Origin: Incurvaria masculella
Taxonomy: Eukaryota; Arthropoda; Insecta; Lepidoptera; Incurvariidae
Length of the DNA: 64,000 nucleotides
NCBI GenBank assembly: GCA_946894095.1
Contig: OX335651.1
Coordinates: forward strand, 9,136,501 to 9,200,500
Direction: 5' to 3'
Notes under the pieces: generated by a model
Database searches by the model: none
Told to the model about the DNA's origin: nothing
Seen by the model: the letters and a program-made list of their open reading frames with translations, nothing else
Translations under genes and position numbers: made by a program
In this document: positions 41,817 to 54,539 of the stretch, in pieces
Numbering within the stretch: position 1 is the first letter of the stretch
How the letters are laid out: each line of letters opens with the position of its first letter

Positions 41817-42841
41817 TTAGACTTTCAAGCAAAATTAAGTATTCCAAATCTCAAGTTTATTTTCATAACAAACAGCGTTGCTATGGCGACGCTTTATTTT
41901 AATTGTCCATTTTGAAATGAGTAAAGGCAGGAGGTCTGTTACACTATAGATATGAACCATCCAAGTGACCCCATAAGTACAAAAAAACATCTAAATCTAT
42001 CAAGCCGTTTAGTAGAATAATAATTATGAATATCGCACACCAGAATTTAAAAATTAAATATACAATTTAAGGCATACCAGTAATAAAACCCAAATTAGAA
42101 ATTAAGTTGGCTAAATATTTGGACATGAAAGCATTACGAACTGCAATATTTAGCATAGTTACTCAATTTTGCACATTGCCGGCTTATACGATAGTTTGCC
42201 AATCTTGCGCAACAACCGAAACATGTACAATATTAGGAAGCTGGGTTTGCCGGGATCGGCCAGCAACCGATTCGATCATTTCCCAACGGGACGCACCCTT
42301 CGGGAACACCTATCTCATTCTCTGAACTTCGGCCGTATGGACGTGTAATTGCTAACATGTTCGCTCATGCTTCACGATGTTTATCTAAACTAGTTACGTT
42401 CGGAATACCACCGCCAGATAGTGGTTGAGTCGAAATCGAACTTGCTGGCCGAGATTCGCCGACAAATGTAATCTCGGTCTTCTTGGAGAGCTGCGATGTT
42501 GCCGGGTTGTAAGATAAAAGTTCATTGAGATAGCTTGGATAGAACGGAACTTGTAGAGAATCGTACGAAACCAAATGAAAGAGACAGTTGATAGGTATAA
42601 GATGTAAGCATAAAAATACTTATAATCTAAAAAAATTAAGCAAATTAGCAATAAAAACAATTTTAATATGTTCTTCATGATCACAGCAATATGATTTAAT
42701 GTTCAATATTGCCCGATTTTTTTCCGTAGCGCAGTTGCGTTGAAATAAAGTATGCAGAATCTTAAAAACTAAAGTGTTGGGAAGAGCCATTGAGGGCAGA
42801 GGGACTGTAAGAAACTGTTAACTGTTAAAATAGTTAGAACA
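41817..42841. other. Non-coding DNA, nothing recognised
   Basis: The 96-codon minus frame (42394-42684) starts with a hydrophobic stretch but has no recognisable family. Confidence 0.35.
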
Positions 42842-42845
42842 AATG

Positions 42846-42905
42846 CCGGAATTGGTAGACGTGCTACCTGCGATAGATTTGCGTGCGGGTTCAAGTCAAG
42901 TCCAG
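42846..42905 (+). other. Sequence resembling a bacterial-type tRNA-Leu
   Basis: GCCGGAATTGGTAGACGTGC and, 20 bases on, GTGCGGGTTCAAGTC match the D-arm and T-loop regions typical of bacterial and plastid tRNA-Leu. The anticodon and acceptor stems do not form, so it is not a functional tRNA. Chance or a fossil fragment are both possible. Confidence 0.25.
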
Positions 42906-42944
42906 CTTTGCACTCTACTCATATTGCCTTACTAAAAAAAACAA

Positions 42945-43058
42945 TCGTTATTACTCCGGTATTTCTAGCTAGAAGTACCGGACTTCAAGAAATTGTGGAG
43001 TAATAGCGATGGTAAAAATGTTTATTAATAAGGAAGAAATCCTTATTTTGGAGATTTC
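42945..43058. repeat. Pair of hairpins
   Basis: CCGGTATTTCTAG / CTAGAAGTACCGG (42956-42981) is nested inside TTATTACTCC / GGAGTAATAG. Just downstream AAGGAAGAAATCC / GGAGATTTCCTTCTT forms a second hairpin. Confidence 0.6.
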
Positions 43059-43060
43059 CT

Positions 43061-44104
43061 TCTTCGATTATTGCGTTCTTGCTTCACAATCGACTTTTAA
43101 TAATAAATTAAATAAAATTACACAATGCACTTGAAACTGTTTCTAATTTGGGTGAGTACAAAGTCAAATCCGATTAAAAGAATGTTAACAATATCCAGAA
43201 TACCGCCATCAGAGCCAGATAATTATCCTCCAGGAAGAATATTCTATATATCGGGTGACGGGTGACTGATTTGGCCTTGCTCTGCTCTATTTCAGTTTCA
43301 CAATGAAACATCCCTAATCACAGATTCAAGTGATCTTAGTGGACCCAGTGATTTCCTGCAATATCGCACTGTCATTACACTCACTTAACCTTTATTTAAG
43401 CCTGAGTGGTTTTTCGATAATGACCGACATTTATCTACTTTACGCTCGCTTAACCCTAACCCTGATGGGAATGTCCTCTACATTATATTGATATGTGTCC
43501 GAATACTGAGGCCAATAGCGCTCTGTGTCCACAAACAGCAGATAAACATTTGCTCGTATTGTAACGTTATTGGGTCCATTAACCGTCAATAATATTGTCA
43601 GCGTTATTTTACTGCGACCGTCGTGTCCTTCTTAATAATAATCAAAGATCGTGTGTTGATAATTTCTGTAGATAGTGTACGAGTATGTATATAAACAATT
43701 CTTTATTTCTCGATTCCATTAATTCGTTTCTTTATTGTCCTCTAATCTATACATAGTATTGCCAATGAAATTTTCAAAACAACATTTCATTGTTTATTGT
43801 AAAATCAATTCTATTTTTTCTTCAAGTTCAGTAAAGCTCGACTATCGGACGTAATTAGATCGTGAGTGTTTTATAAATAATGCACACTAAATCTTTATTT
43901 CAACATAAATAAAGATATGGTAAGAACATAGAATAGGATTTTCCTCTAGGTAGCGTACTTGGACCTATACTTTTCATTATATACGTTATTTACTTAATCT
44001 TAACAAATAAAGACAAAGAATAAGAAAACAATAAAATCTCAATAGATAATAAGTTTGCAAACCGTGTAAGAAAACTCATGACAGTCTTCCCCGCCCTATT
44101 CCGT
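43061..44104. other. AT-rich non-coding DNA
   Basis: No gene or repeat was recognised. Confidence 0.4.
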
Positions 44105-44114
44105 TAGTCGTTCG

Positions 44115-44140
44115 CAACCTTTGGGTACGGAACCCTAAAA
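44115..44140 (+). repeat. GACG repeat, 3 prime terminus only
   Basis: ACCTTTGGGTACGGAACCCT followed by AAAAAT is the family terminus without the upstream part. Confidence 0.7.
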
Positions 44141-44868
44141 ATACCAATTAGATGTGAATGCCAAACATTCTACCCACTAAGAGCGCAGACGGTATGATGT
44201 AAACGTTTCTGATTGCTGTAGAATTAATCGATTTACCTCACATATTTCTTCACATATTTCCTCACATATTACACCGATTACACTTCAGCTCCATAATAAA
44301 ACTTTCTCTTATTAGAGTGATACCAATCAACACCAAGGTCACTCAGATAGTCATGCAAACAGTACTCAACAAAACAACTAGCTCTCCTAAATAAACGGCC
44401 AGGCTTGGACTTCAATTTTGTGGGAATTGTATTGTCGCGTGCCACAACAGCCTGCCTGGGCGAATCGTGTTAGAAACCGCGCTCTTGTCTGGTGAGAGCC
44501 GAATGAGCCGCGAGACAGTTTCGGTGTGTTGATGAGGGTGCGGAAATGACCGAACGATTGGGACATATCGCGTCGCGTGCCGTAATGGAATCCTCATTGA
44601 AAACTTCAGTCCTTAATTAACAGTAGGAAGCGGAGACGCGCCGCCAAGTTGTCTAGAAAATGAAATAGGATATTATCTTCGTATTGTTCTTCCAAGTGTA
44701 AATACTATGTTGGTTCAATCGCCTCTAATAAACGCGTACGCCAGACAAGAGGTGCCAGATGACGCCCAAGGGCTTTCGGACTATCACGGAGGCTGCGAAA
44801 TTAACACCATGTTTGGAGGACCTCAGGTTTTACTTTGGGGAAATACCTCGATAAAGGATCTAGAGTAT
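44141..44868. other. Non-coding DNA, nothing recognised
   Basis: Short frames at 44412-44597 and 44707-44898 carry no recognisable motif. Confidence 0.35.
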
Positions 44869-45257
44869 TTTTTTATGCAACCTGATATGGATGGCTAATA
44901 CCACGCAACTACCGTTATGATATTAGCCCAATACACCAAATTCCCGAAGGAATTAGGTGCCATGCCAGGACCTTACCTTTAGGAGAACGGCTACATTGAA
45001 CTGGATGGAAAAAACGGACAGTTATTGATTGCCGCTTCGACCATCGTTTCATCCAATGCGATGGTATCAGCCCGGGCGGGCTTAAACCCTACCAGCCAGG
45101 AAGGGGACCTACAGTTTTAGATGGATTCCGAACTATGGAGCAGCCCCTATTCGTGACATGCACTTATCGAACTCAGAAAGAGAAAGAAAGTGGTGCATGT
45201 CGGGGCGAGGATTTGAACCCAGACCTCTGGTACGCTAGGCCAGTCCCCGCTAGGTTG
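44869..45257 (-). mobile_element. SINE, almost complete
   Basis: The reversed A-tail TTTTTTT at the left is followed by GATGGCTAATACCACGCAAC and the entire body. The reversed head starts GGGGCGAGGATTTGAACCCA and runs to CTAGGCCAGTCCCCGC. The head is cut before the A box. Confidence 0.8.
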
Positions 45258-46399
45258 GTTCTTATTTTTTTAATGTCTTCAGTTAATTTGTGCATTAGTT
45301 AGTTAGTTACCCATTTTTTAGGATGAGTTTGCATCGAATACGCTTATCTCACCAACTCCTTGCAGTTTCCTTACTCCTGTATCTACCACCTCCAGCTACA
45401 ACAATCCCAAAGTTACCTTCCGGTTACACCATGAAAATATGCAATGTAACTTATCGTATAACATATCGTAAGTTACTTATCGGATTTCAAGGAGGTGGTG
45501 AAAATAGGGGTTAGTAAAATAACACAGTTTATTTAATAATCACATTTTAAAAAATCTGCAATAAATATGCAAACTAACCTTGTATTGTGTACAAGTTCAA
45601 AAAAAGGTTATTTTTGTCGTCTTTCTGGAAAATCCCTTGCTAATTTCACTCAGGCTCTATATTCGCCATTGTGCCAAAATATAAATAGGGTTCGTCCTTC
45701 ATAGCAAATTTACCTTCGAGTGACATGTCAGAGGCATCCAAGATATTTCGGGCTATTGTCTTCATGGGAGATAAGACCGCCTTTGTAGAAAGGGAGGCCC
45801 GAACTCTCTGAGATCTCTCTGTTCTACTCTATTTGACTTTTATTGACGTTTACATTATTATTTTTATCTAAATGTTAATAATAGTCATTGATTACTTTTT
45901 TTAATAACCATGATGTCAACCTTTCTTTACTTTAGGTAGTTCAAATGAATAGTGAGCATATTTTTAAATTTAAGCCCTAAATGTAAATTAAATCCTGTTA
46001 AGATTCATCAACGTAACTTTAAATGCTACGTCGTGGTAGATTAGAATAAATGTAATTGCCATTACTAAATTAAACCTAATGACGTCATATGACGTTAATT
46101 AGATCTCCACACGCATTACACATGTTGACGGAAAGACAAGTTGAATTCCTTCAACGTTTTTTCGTCAATGTTTTGTTCTTCCCATAAATTCAGGTGCAAT
46201 ATTTTGGAAAATGAAATCGCTAATCGCAAAATTAAGACGTTGACAAACTTTGGACTGCACCCGGTGCTAGTGACCTATGCAACGCCACTGGTGCAGGTTC
46301 ACTTAAATGCACAGTAAAGATTCTTTACCTTTTAACACAGTTGTTATTGACTTAGAAGCGCTGCAATCAGATTTTGTATTTGTCAATAGCTAACCGCTG
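45258..46399. other. AT-rich non-coding DNA
   Basis: A 63-codon frame at 45323-45514 begins with a Leu-rich stretch that could pass as a signal peptide, but nothing else supports a gene. Confidence 0.35.
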
Positions 46400-46545
46400 A
46401 GTAACGGAACCCTATTACCCCATATTAGCCATATCTCCGATTTCCTAGGACCTATTTCTATGACCTCTGCTACGAGTATATTGAACTGAATAGAATAAAA
46501 AAATCTTTTTCATTTCCGCTTCGACCATCTTTCCTTTCATTTAAG
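46400..46545 (-). repeat. Old SINE fragment
   Basis: TATTGAACTGAATAGAATAAA and TTTCCGCTTCGACCATC belong to the SINE body in reverse; heavily diverged. Confidence 0.45.
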
Positions 46546-46628
46546 ATGTGTCCGTAATCTCTTAGCAATTATGAGTGAATTAGATCAGTTGCAAGTTCTT
46601 ATTATTATCCATACTGCTTCTATACTAT

Positions 46629-46877
46629 TCTATACTAATATTATAAATTCGAAAGTAACTCTGTCTGGTATATTTCACGCCTAAACCACTGAATTTCGGT
46701 ACAGAGATAGTCTGGACCTTGAAGATGGCTGCTTTTCGTGGCGAAAATCAAACTCGATTGGGGTTAAATAGGGGATGAAAGTTTTTATGAGGAGCTCATA
46801 TAATATCCATGGAATAATTCAGCCCGACATCAATCCGAAACGACATTTACCTCAACGGAGCCAGGTACGTCAGCTAG
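46629..46877 (+). mobile_element. Short non-autonomous Helitron-like element
   Basis: It begins TCTATACTAATATTATAAA and ends CAGGTACGTCAGCTAG followed by T, the TC...CTAG pattern of Helitrons. The interior (CTAAACCACTGAATTTCGG, CTCAACGGAGC) is non-coding. The base before TC is T rather than A, a small departure from the usual A/T target. Confidence 0.6.
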
Positions 46878-46878
46878 T

Positions 46879-47382
46879 ATTCAAATAATGAGTCTTCGTT
46901 CTTCACTCGAGTCTTGTTTCGTCTCGTGTGTGAGATTTGGAAGCATCCAACCGATTGTTGTCCGGCAATCATCTTTGGGGACACTCGAGATCTACCCGCT
47001 ATGACATATTTGACATATTGCTTGGTAAATAGGTCAGTATTGTGTCCCCTCAAAGAAAATCTCTATTATATCTGGTATTCTATTTGTTTTTATTTGTCTT
47101 TATTTGTGCTCTGTGTGATGAGCCAAAATATGCACAAGATGGTGCAAATGCCAGTACATACAATTTGGGAAATGATTATTTAAAGGACATAAAAAAGTAT
47201 AATAACTTTGATCTGAATTTCCTCTAAATAAAAAGTTAGACTTTTCATGCAAAGCAATTCATTAATTTGAGTTTCAGCGACATCTGCATTTGAAGCATTG
47301 TTATCAGATTTTAAAAATAATCTGAAAACGTTTTTGGTGTGACATTCGTCGGAAGCAGGATAATTTCGTATCTATTAAATAA
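46879..47382. other. Non-coding DNA, nothing recognised
   Basis: The 89-codon frame at 46914-47183 shows no recognisable domain. Confidence 0.35.
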
Positions 47383-47790
47383 ATTTTTTTTTATGCGACC
47401 TGTCATGGATGGCTAATACCACACAACTACAAGTTATGATATTAGCCCAATACACCACATTCCCGAAGGAATTAGGTGCCATGCCAGGACCTTCCCTTTA
47501 TGAGCACGGCTACATTGAACTGGATGGAAAACACGGATAATTTTTCATTGCCGCTTCGATCATCTTTTCATTCAATGCGATGGTACCAACCCGGGCGGGC
47601 TTAAACCCTACCACCTAGTAGGGGAAGGGGACCTACAGTTTTACATGGATTCCGAACCATGGAGCAGCTCGCATTCGTGACGAAAATGCACTTATCGAAC
47701 TCTGAAAGAGAAAGACAGTGGTGCAAGTTGGTATTGAACCCGGGCCTCTGGTACGCTAGGCCAGTCCCCGCGCCACTAGGCTACGAGCTC
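47383..47790 (-). mobile_element. Complete SINE, reference copy
   Basis: The reverse complement reads: tRNA-like head with A box TAGCCTAGTGGCG and B box GGGTTCAATACC, the body (GAACCATGG... , GGGCTTAAACCC..., GGAATTAGGTGCC on the plus strand), and a terminal A-run (T-run at 47384-47393). About 405 bp. It has no ORF and would depend on a LINE for mobility. This copy was used to identify the others. Confidence 0.85.
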
Positions 47791-47833
47791 AAAAATTACA
47801 AAGTATCTCATTAATTTAATTTACAAATAATGT

Positions 47834-47940
47834 ATGTAACTGGACATGGATTGCTAAAATCATAGCTACTGTCATGACATTAGCCTGACCAGCCACATGT
47901 GATTTACATAGGTTCCGTGCCATGCACGATGACCACATGT
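47834..47940 (-). repeat. SINE 3 prime fragment
   Basis: AACTGGACATGGATTGCTAA and ATTAGCCTGACCAGCCACAT resemble the 3 prime end of the SINE in reverse; truncated after GTGCCATGC. Confidence 0.55.
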
Positions 47941-48894
47941 TATAATTTTGACAAGCGCTTACGATTAAGGCTAATGACTGGCAGCAATTGCAAAAAAAAT
48001 CAAAAATAGAACGGCTGACCAGACAATTACCATAGTATATAATGTATCGCCAACAATTGCAAACGATGATGGAAAAGCTAGCCATTCAACAAAGAAGACT
48101 GGACTGCTCCTTCCGCACAACGCACGACTACACACAGTACGATAGTCCAACTAGAAAAGCAATCGTGCTCCAACTGATTTAGATTATTTTCGGAATTTCG
48201 CACAACTGCAATCGCAATGTGGCAGTCAAAACCTCCTTCAAAGAAATAATAGATTCTCGCTCCCAAATTTTTTATAGCAAAGCACAAATGGCGAGAGTGA
48301 ATCGATGACAATGATAAGATTGATTAATTATATGGTTTCATATTATATTTTTATTCACTTTTTTCGATATGAGAGAGCAGTTTCATATGTAAACGATCTA
48401 ATATGTAAACACGTTCAGATAAAAAAAATAACTAAAGATTTTATTTTCCGTTCCGCTGCAAGTCTAAACATGAATTCTGCTAACATTCCAATAGAATTAC
48501 TTCAGGGCACGGCGCCTATCCAAGTACACATTCGTACATCTTTGAAGTTATAAATCGGATGCGGTTGATTGGCAGGATTATAAACTTGGCGGTATGCCGA
48601 CACCTCGCAGGAATGGACTTGCTGATTTGCCCGCCAAATCCTATTTTCACCAAGGTACTTGGGTGACCTTGTATCAGTGTCGTAGGCTCAGAGGAAAAAA
48701 ATGAGCGTTTAGCTATGTACAGTCCCGTATGTATCACAAATAAGGATGACAAAAGCGGAGCTCTTGCACATATCGATAAACATAGGTAAAGCTAACAGGA
48801 ACACCGTTGTTTGAAGAGTGAGTAGAATTAATTATTCTAGAATAATTAGTACATAATGTACGTAGAGAGGTAAGGTCACGTATCTTCCTGCCGT
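47941..48894. other. Non-coding DNA, nothing recognised
   Basis: Short overlapping frames only. Confidence 0.35.
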
Positions 48895-49116
48895 TACTTC
48901 GCAATTGAAAGAGTTGCTATGCCTCATTTACTCAAAGGACGCCACTACAACGGAAAGGCATCTCGAATCAATCAAATATCTTTTAATACTTGTGTTTCTA
49001 CATCGGTAACTAACCGAGTAGTGGACTCTTGGAACAAGCTACCACAAGAAGTAATAAGTGCTATATCAGTAAACAGTTTTAGAAATCAACTTGGCAAGCA
49101 TTTGAAAAATATTTAA
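48895..49116 (+). pseudogene. LINE ORF2 C-terminal fragment
   Basis: An open frame of about 74 codons reads IERVAMPHLLKGRHYNGK, then FNTCVSTSVTNRVVDSWNKL and PQEVISAISVNSFRNQLGKH before TAA. The VVDSWNKLP...AxSVNSFxNxLxKH pattern is the characteristic end of ORF2 in Jockey/CR1-group LINEs. The RT itself is absent because the copy is 5 prime truncated. It differs from the tails at 4211-4456 and 25684, so it represents a third LINE lineage. Confidence 0.65.
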
Positions 49117-50468
49117 AATTAATAAGTTTACCTAACAGAAACAAAACAATATAAAAGATGACGTACGTAAGATAAGAACACGTGAAATACACGCATCAGC
49201 TTCAAGCTGCTAGTATATAATTTATATATTTATATTTGTATTTATATATGTTTATATAATTACTATATTTAGTAAATAATTTACTTATTAATTTAATTAA
49301 TATAATTATTAAAATATAATTAATTTAATTAATAATACAATTAGGCCGATATTAAATAATTTAAAACAAGTGCATAATATATTTAAAGCCCATATTATAG
49401 TTTGTTTGTTGTATTGTTTGAGAAAATTTACATTCGCTAAAAATAAATAGCACACATTTAATACATCCATTAGTGTAATGATAAATGAGCAGCGGAAACG
49501 ATGACGCGGTAGTCAGCAATACGAAAATATCGACTTACTCACATCCCTATTCCACTTTCGCCTTTTGCGGTGTAGCTGCGGCAAAGCAGAATGGGACCCG
49601 AAACCGCGTCTTCTTCACCCCCCGCTACGGCTTGAGTTTTAGTTTTAATATTTTGATTTACCGGTGAAATGACATTTTAGATTTGACCATGGATATTGAT
49701 TAAAAGAGTGAATGAATCGTCGAAATTTTAAAACCATAGACTCGTAATCAAAATACGTTTTCTCGTACCTACTCCGCTCCACTTTTCTCCTAATGTAGCT
49801 GTCATTACATTTTATTTTTCCCTCACACACTTATCTTTTACTATAGCTCTAACAATAAACATTCTTCTTTCTTTGAAAACATTCCTTTTACTCACCATAA
49901 GTTTATTATTCCTAAATAAATTGTTACAGACACATAATTATTTACGGACAACACGCCCAAGAAAACTATAAAATCCTTCGTTTTGCATTCTCGTGTCCCT
50001 AACACTCTCGAACGAAACTATTAGATCATATGTCTTGTTCTCACTCGTAGAACCTATGCGAAAGTCTAGCGTGGTTACGTTCTCTATTACGCAAACAAAC
50101 ATCGACGCGGTTCAGTGTTGATACTTGGAATTTAAACATTTGCATATTCAGCACGCTTGCGCTTTGATAGGATTTTTTTTTTTTTGTTCTTTTCAGTTCT
50201 CTTTTCCATTAAAACACTTGTAGACTGTACAATCTCGGAGTTTTGTCGCATTAAGGTAGCCCTTGCCGACGCGACGGGACTAACTTACTCGAGGGCACAG
50301 TACCAAACCGTGCTATTGCGCTCTGGGACCTTCTTTGTTTCAAAGATAAAGACAGGCTCCGCGGTGAGAAGGATGCAACATGTTCGTAAAACAGACAATG
50401 CGCATACTGTTTGATTTTTTAAGAATAACGAAAATTTTAATTACAAAGCGACTTATAGCTATAGTCAA
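49117..50468. other. AT-rich DNA, probably partly LINE 3 prime UTR
   Basis: The first ~300 bp, with many TTTATATA and TTAATTAAT runs, follows the LINE fragment and may be its 3 prime UTR. The rest shows no gene or repeat. Confidence 0.35.
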
Positions 50469-50782
50469 TCACGACCGCTGCAGTCAATAATAAAACAAAA
50501 AGCAAAAATCTTCATGAAACAAGCTATGTATGATGACTAGCCTTTTTAAGATGTTTTTGTTGTATCGTTGAGTTATCCAAGTCCGAAGTTATTGTACAAA
50601 CGCGCGAAAAATTCGATCTGTCAGACCTTATAACTTAGAAACCAAACACTATTTTACAATGCCAATGGTCATCAGCAAAAAGCAGTTTTGAGTATAATTT
50701 TGGATCTCTGACAAGAAATATGCGCATGATCTTCTGTCCACGTTTGTATGGGGAGTCGAGCGGGAAGGCTCACCTTAAGCCG
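50469..50782 (-). repeat. Dispersed repeat, reverse copy of 16.5 kb
   Basis: Its reverse complement aligns with 16533-16862 over nearly the whole length, with a short deletion relative to that copy. Confidence 0.75.
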
Positions 50783-51330
50783 CTGTGATTCGAACGTCTC
50801 CTCAGGCGTTTAGTCGTTTACAGATTTACATGAATTAGGACATCTACGGGTCTGCAGCTTAGATGAAAAGTCTGCAGGACATATGCTATGTGGTACGCGG
50901 CGAATTGCTGATAACGCATCTTGATGGAACGAATGCTCCGCAATCTCTGATAGACACTCTCAAACGCACCTGTCCGTGATTTTCTCTCTCCTCTTTGCTT
51001 TACTATTCCTCTGAGGTGGTAGGCTTATTCGCGTCCTATTCAATATATTTCATAGAGTCAATTTAGCACCAGTCGTGAGAATCGTGGATTTAACCACTCG
51101 CCTGCAACACGGAATAGTAAATAATATAATCTTTGATATGGGTATACGTACATACAAATGTATTCACCTCGCACAGCAGGGGTCAAAACTGATTTCTACT
51201 TTAGTTTTTCATCACGTACGCTGTCCGTGACACCCGAATACGGTCAGTACAATACTATGTAGTTATCTCGGGTTACTTCATCGCTTTCTGGAGGTATTTA
51301 TAGTACATTTTTTGGCTATATGACTTTATT
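50783..51330. other. Non-coding DNA, nothing recognised
   Basis: No gene or repeat was recognised. Confidence 0.35.
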
Positions 51331-51535
51331 ATTAGACCAACACACATGAGGACTGAAGGAAAACCACGGACAATTTGAACTGCCAATTCGACCATCGGCA
51401 ATTCAATACGTTGGTACAGGTACCAACCCGGGCCGGATTAACTCTACAATCTAGTAGAAAGGGGACCTACATTTGGACGTGCCATCTGAACCACGAACGA
51501 CGAATCCCTTAGTCGCCTCTTATGGCGTTTTGATT
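51331..51535 (-). repeat. SINE copy with a different head
   Basis: The body remnants ACCACGGACAATTTGAACTG, ACCAACCCGGGCCGG and AGTAGAAAGGGGACCTACA lie in reverse. The junction then goes to ACGAATCCCTTAGTCGCCTC, a head unlike those of the other copies. Confidence 0.6.
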
Positions 51536-51555
51536 TTACGCGCCGAAACCCATAC

Positions 51556-51655
51556 AGCATAACTGGACATGGATGGATAATGTCACACCAGTCATGATGT
51601 CAGACCGACACACCACATGGGTTCTAGGACCACTATCTTGTTTCAAAGGTGAATA
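51556..51655 (-). repeat. SINE 3 prime fragment
   Basis: CATAACTGGACATGGATGG and CACACCACATGGGTTC resemble the reversed SINE 3 prime end. It abuts the preceding copy. Confidence 0.5.
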
Positions 51656-51660
51656 AAGGA

Positions 51661-51935
51661 ATGTTCCGACTGCTACAAAGTTTTTGTTTACAGAATGCAA
51701 AAAGTAATAGCACTTTTAGCCACTAATGAATCATAAATGTTAAAAATACCGTCATAGTTATTGCAATGAAACCAATTACGGTTTTACACAGTTAAATAGT
51801 TAGAAATCTTATTTAAAAAAATGGAACAAATCCAGTAAAACTTGAATTCTGAAAATGTTTTCGCTACAAGTAAATTCGTGTAATCGGTTTGCGTTCTGCG
51901 TCCAATACACTTTGTATGGGTCGGAATTCATCCAC
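51661..51935. mobile_element. MITE, diverged copy of the 3.6-kb family
   Basis: TGTTCCGACTGCTACAAAG, then GAATGCAAAAAGTAATAGCAC at the left and TATGGGTCGGAATTC at the right mirror 3619-3967. The right inner arm is degraded. Confidence 0.65.
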
Positions 51936-51940
51936 GGAGC

Positions 51941-53788
51941 ACCTACAAAGAAAATACCATACAAGTCGCGCGTGGGGCTTCTCCATTTTATGGCAGTTTA
52001 AATATTGAACATTAATGTTCATTAATTTGAGATAATGAGTGATCAGATTATGAAAATATTTAAGAAAAGTTGGTCTGGGTATCCTTTTGAAGCAGCATAA
52101 GAACCTGCGATTACGTGCCCACTCTAGCCGAGCTAGCTGAGTTAGCTAGACAATTACGTCAGCTAACGAATTACTTACAAATTAATTCCTTAATTAATAA
52201 ATCTACCACTAGATGGCGCTGATGGCGGGTAGTAATCCTACGCTTAGGCATTTTGACTGCACTGATTGTGATAATAATATAAACTAAATATGAGATAACG
52301 GTAATGTCTATTAAATATATAAATTATAAAATTAATATTGAAACCAAATAAATCTATTAATGTGTATAACTAAATACAAAATGGCTTATTGTATTTTCTT
52401 CAACCTACAATGTTGTGTTTGACATTGTCAACAAAAAATAACAACGAGTTCTGTATTACGCTAGAAATGTATTTACATTGAATAAAATACCACTCTCTTT
52501 ATATGTGGAAACAAATTCACGGGTCCGGAAAAGATGCAAATACAAATCCGAATATTGTGAATTTCGTGACGAAAATCGATGATGAGAATTCCCACGCATG
52601 ATGAACCCTAATAAAATCATATTTTATGTTTATTCCCATCATACAAGTTCACCAGTTATGGTCCACCTCAATTCCATATAGCCATCAAGGATTTTTCTAG
52701 TTGCATATAGCCAACCTGGCTATATTTTTTGCTATCTAATATAATTTGAATAATATACACTCTTCTAAGCAAATGAAGTTTTTAGCGAATAACAATAATA
52801 AATTATAACGTATAAATTAAACTGAATTATTTTATTTTCTTAATGTTTGAATTGGTAGACTGCGCTTATTAGCAATTAAAATTTAAATAATTATATTTTG
52901 ATTGTTTACAATAACATAAATTACTGTCCAGGATTCGTTCTACCGCGCTCTGTCAGCAGTATTTGCGTTTGCTCAGTAAGTAGTAAGTAACCCAAAGAGT
53001 CTCGTGCAGTAATTAATGTTTATGAGCTAGTGAAGCCCAAACGGGGTTTATCTTATAAAGTTTCATGTTGTTTAGGATTTAAAGAAAAATATGACTAAAG
53101 TAATGGTCATTCGCCTAACACAACCGTAAGGCAGGTGGTTAGGATTCGCAACAAAGGAGTATACCAGTATACCTACATATTAAACCCTGTGACTCCATTC
53201 CAGTAACGTGGCCAAGTCCCCATGTGGGTCAGAGAATTTCCCGCGCATTCACTGACTTTTGGCGAGCTGAAACGGGCGATAAGTGACGCAAACGATGGCG
53301 CAACATGACGTGACTACGCAACATAATAGAGGTAGTGTTGAATTCAACGCCGCCCGCAACGCCGTCTAGTGGGCAACTACGCGGAGAATATCTACTGTCA
53401 CAGAGAAAGTCAAATGATACGCCACGTGATCGGTACTGTATGAGCTGGGGACACGCGCCTCCCAACCTACCAAACTCTCCTCACGTGCCGGCCCAACTGT
53501 TTTAGTAAGTCAGATTTACGACATTGAAATATGGAATAAGCGGCGCAGATAAGTGCTCGCGGCAAAGCCTCTACCCTCGCTCGAACGTGACATACAGTTC
53601 TGACAATTTTGTCGAATTCATAGAGGCCCGTTGTCTGACTGCGTGTACAGTTTGCTATCAAATTGTAACTTCGGTAATATGTTACTGATGAGCGACCTCA
53701 TAACGTGGAAGCAACCCTCCACTCGACTGTCAAATTCACTGAATTTGAAGTTTCTGAAGATACGGGTGAACGTCTCTTGATATTATCA
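51941..53788. other. Non-coding DNA, nothing recognised
   Basis: A GC-richer block at 53200-53660 contains two minus-strand frames (53229-53465, 53467-53661) without recognisable motifs. Confidence 0.35.
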
Positions 53789-54539
53789 TCTATACTAATA
53801 ATAAATCTGTAAGGGGTGTTCATGGAGTAAGTTGTTTTGTTTTATAAAATTCGGCAAAAAATTTAAAAATTATAAAATACTAAAACTAAATTGTCGATTT
53901 TTAGAAATCATTTCTGTATGTATGTATGTTCCTCCATAACTCTTAAACCAAATATCTGAATTAGATGAAACTTACTGCACGTATATTTAATTACATGGGA
54001 CACAGGATAGGCTATATAGAATTCAGTTCTGCTAACGCTAAGATGTAGCTGTCATACAATACGAAATGCCCCGAGGCGGCGGCTTGGGGGGTAGTCGCTA
54101 TCTGTCTTTGTTTCTCCGTTTACTTCTTCTGAGCCACTCAACGAATTTTTTTGTACGGTTTTCATTAATATAAGGAGCGATCAACGAGCAACGATTGTAC
54201 ATGTAATTTTTAAATATTTAATACAAACCTTGAGATAAAATGACAACATGTGATAAAATTAAAATTGTAGGTATTATTGTTTATTGTTTATTCATCATCC
54301 ACAGGCAGCACACTGCACTCGGATTTGTCATATTTTATCATTAGCCATTAGTTAAAAAGGCCTACAGAAAGTACAAAAAAATATCAGTTAGAGCGATTAC
54401 TTCGAACCACACTCACCCGGTTTATATGCGTATTTTGTCAACGTATAGCAACTCTGGGCGCTGTCAGATTCCGAATGGGTTACTGTTTTCGATGTTGAGG
54501 TGGCTGTTGTTCGTATTCCGTATAAAACTTTAGGTCCAC

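Noticed and set aside
43440..43462. Telomere-like TAACCCTAACCCT
   Set aside because: Only two units of a 6-base motif that is not the insect repeat; likely chance.
46914..47183. 89-codon frame near the Helitron
   Set aside because: No motif, and it starts with an alternative codon in AT-rich DNA.
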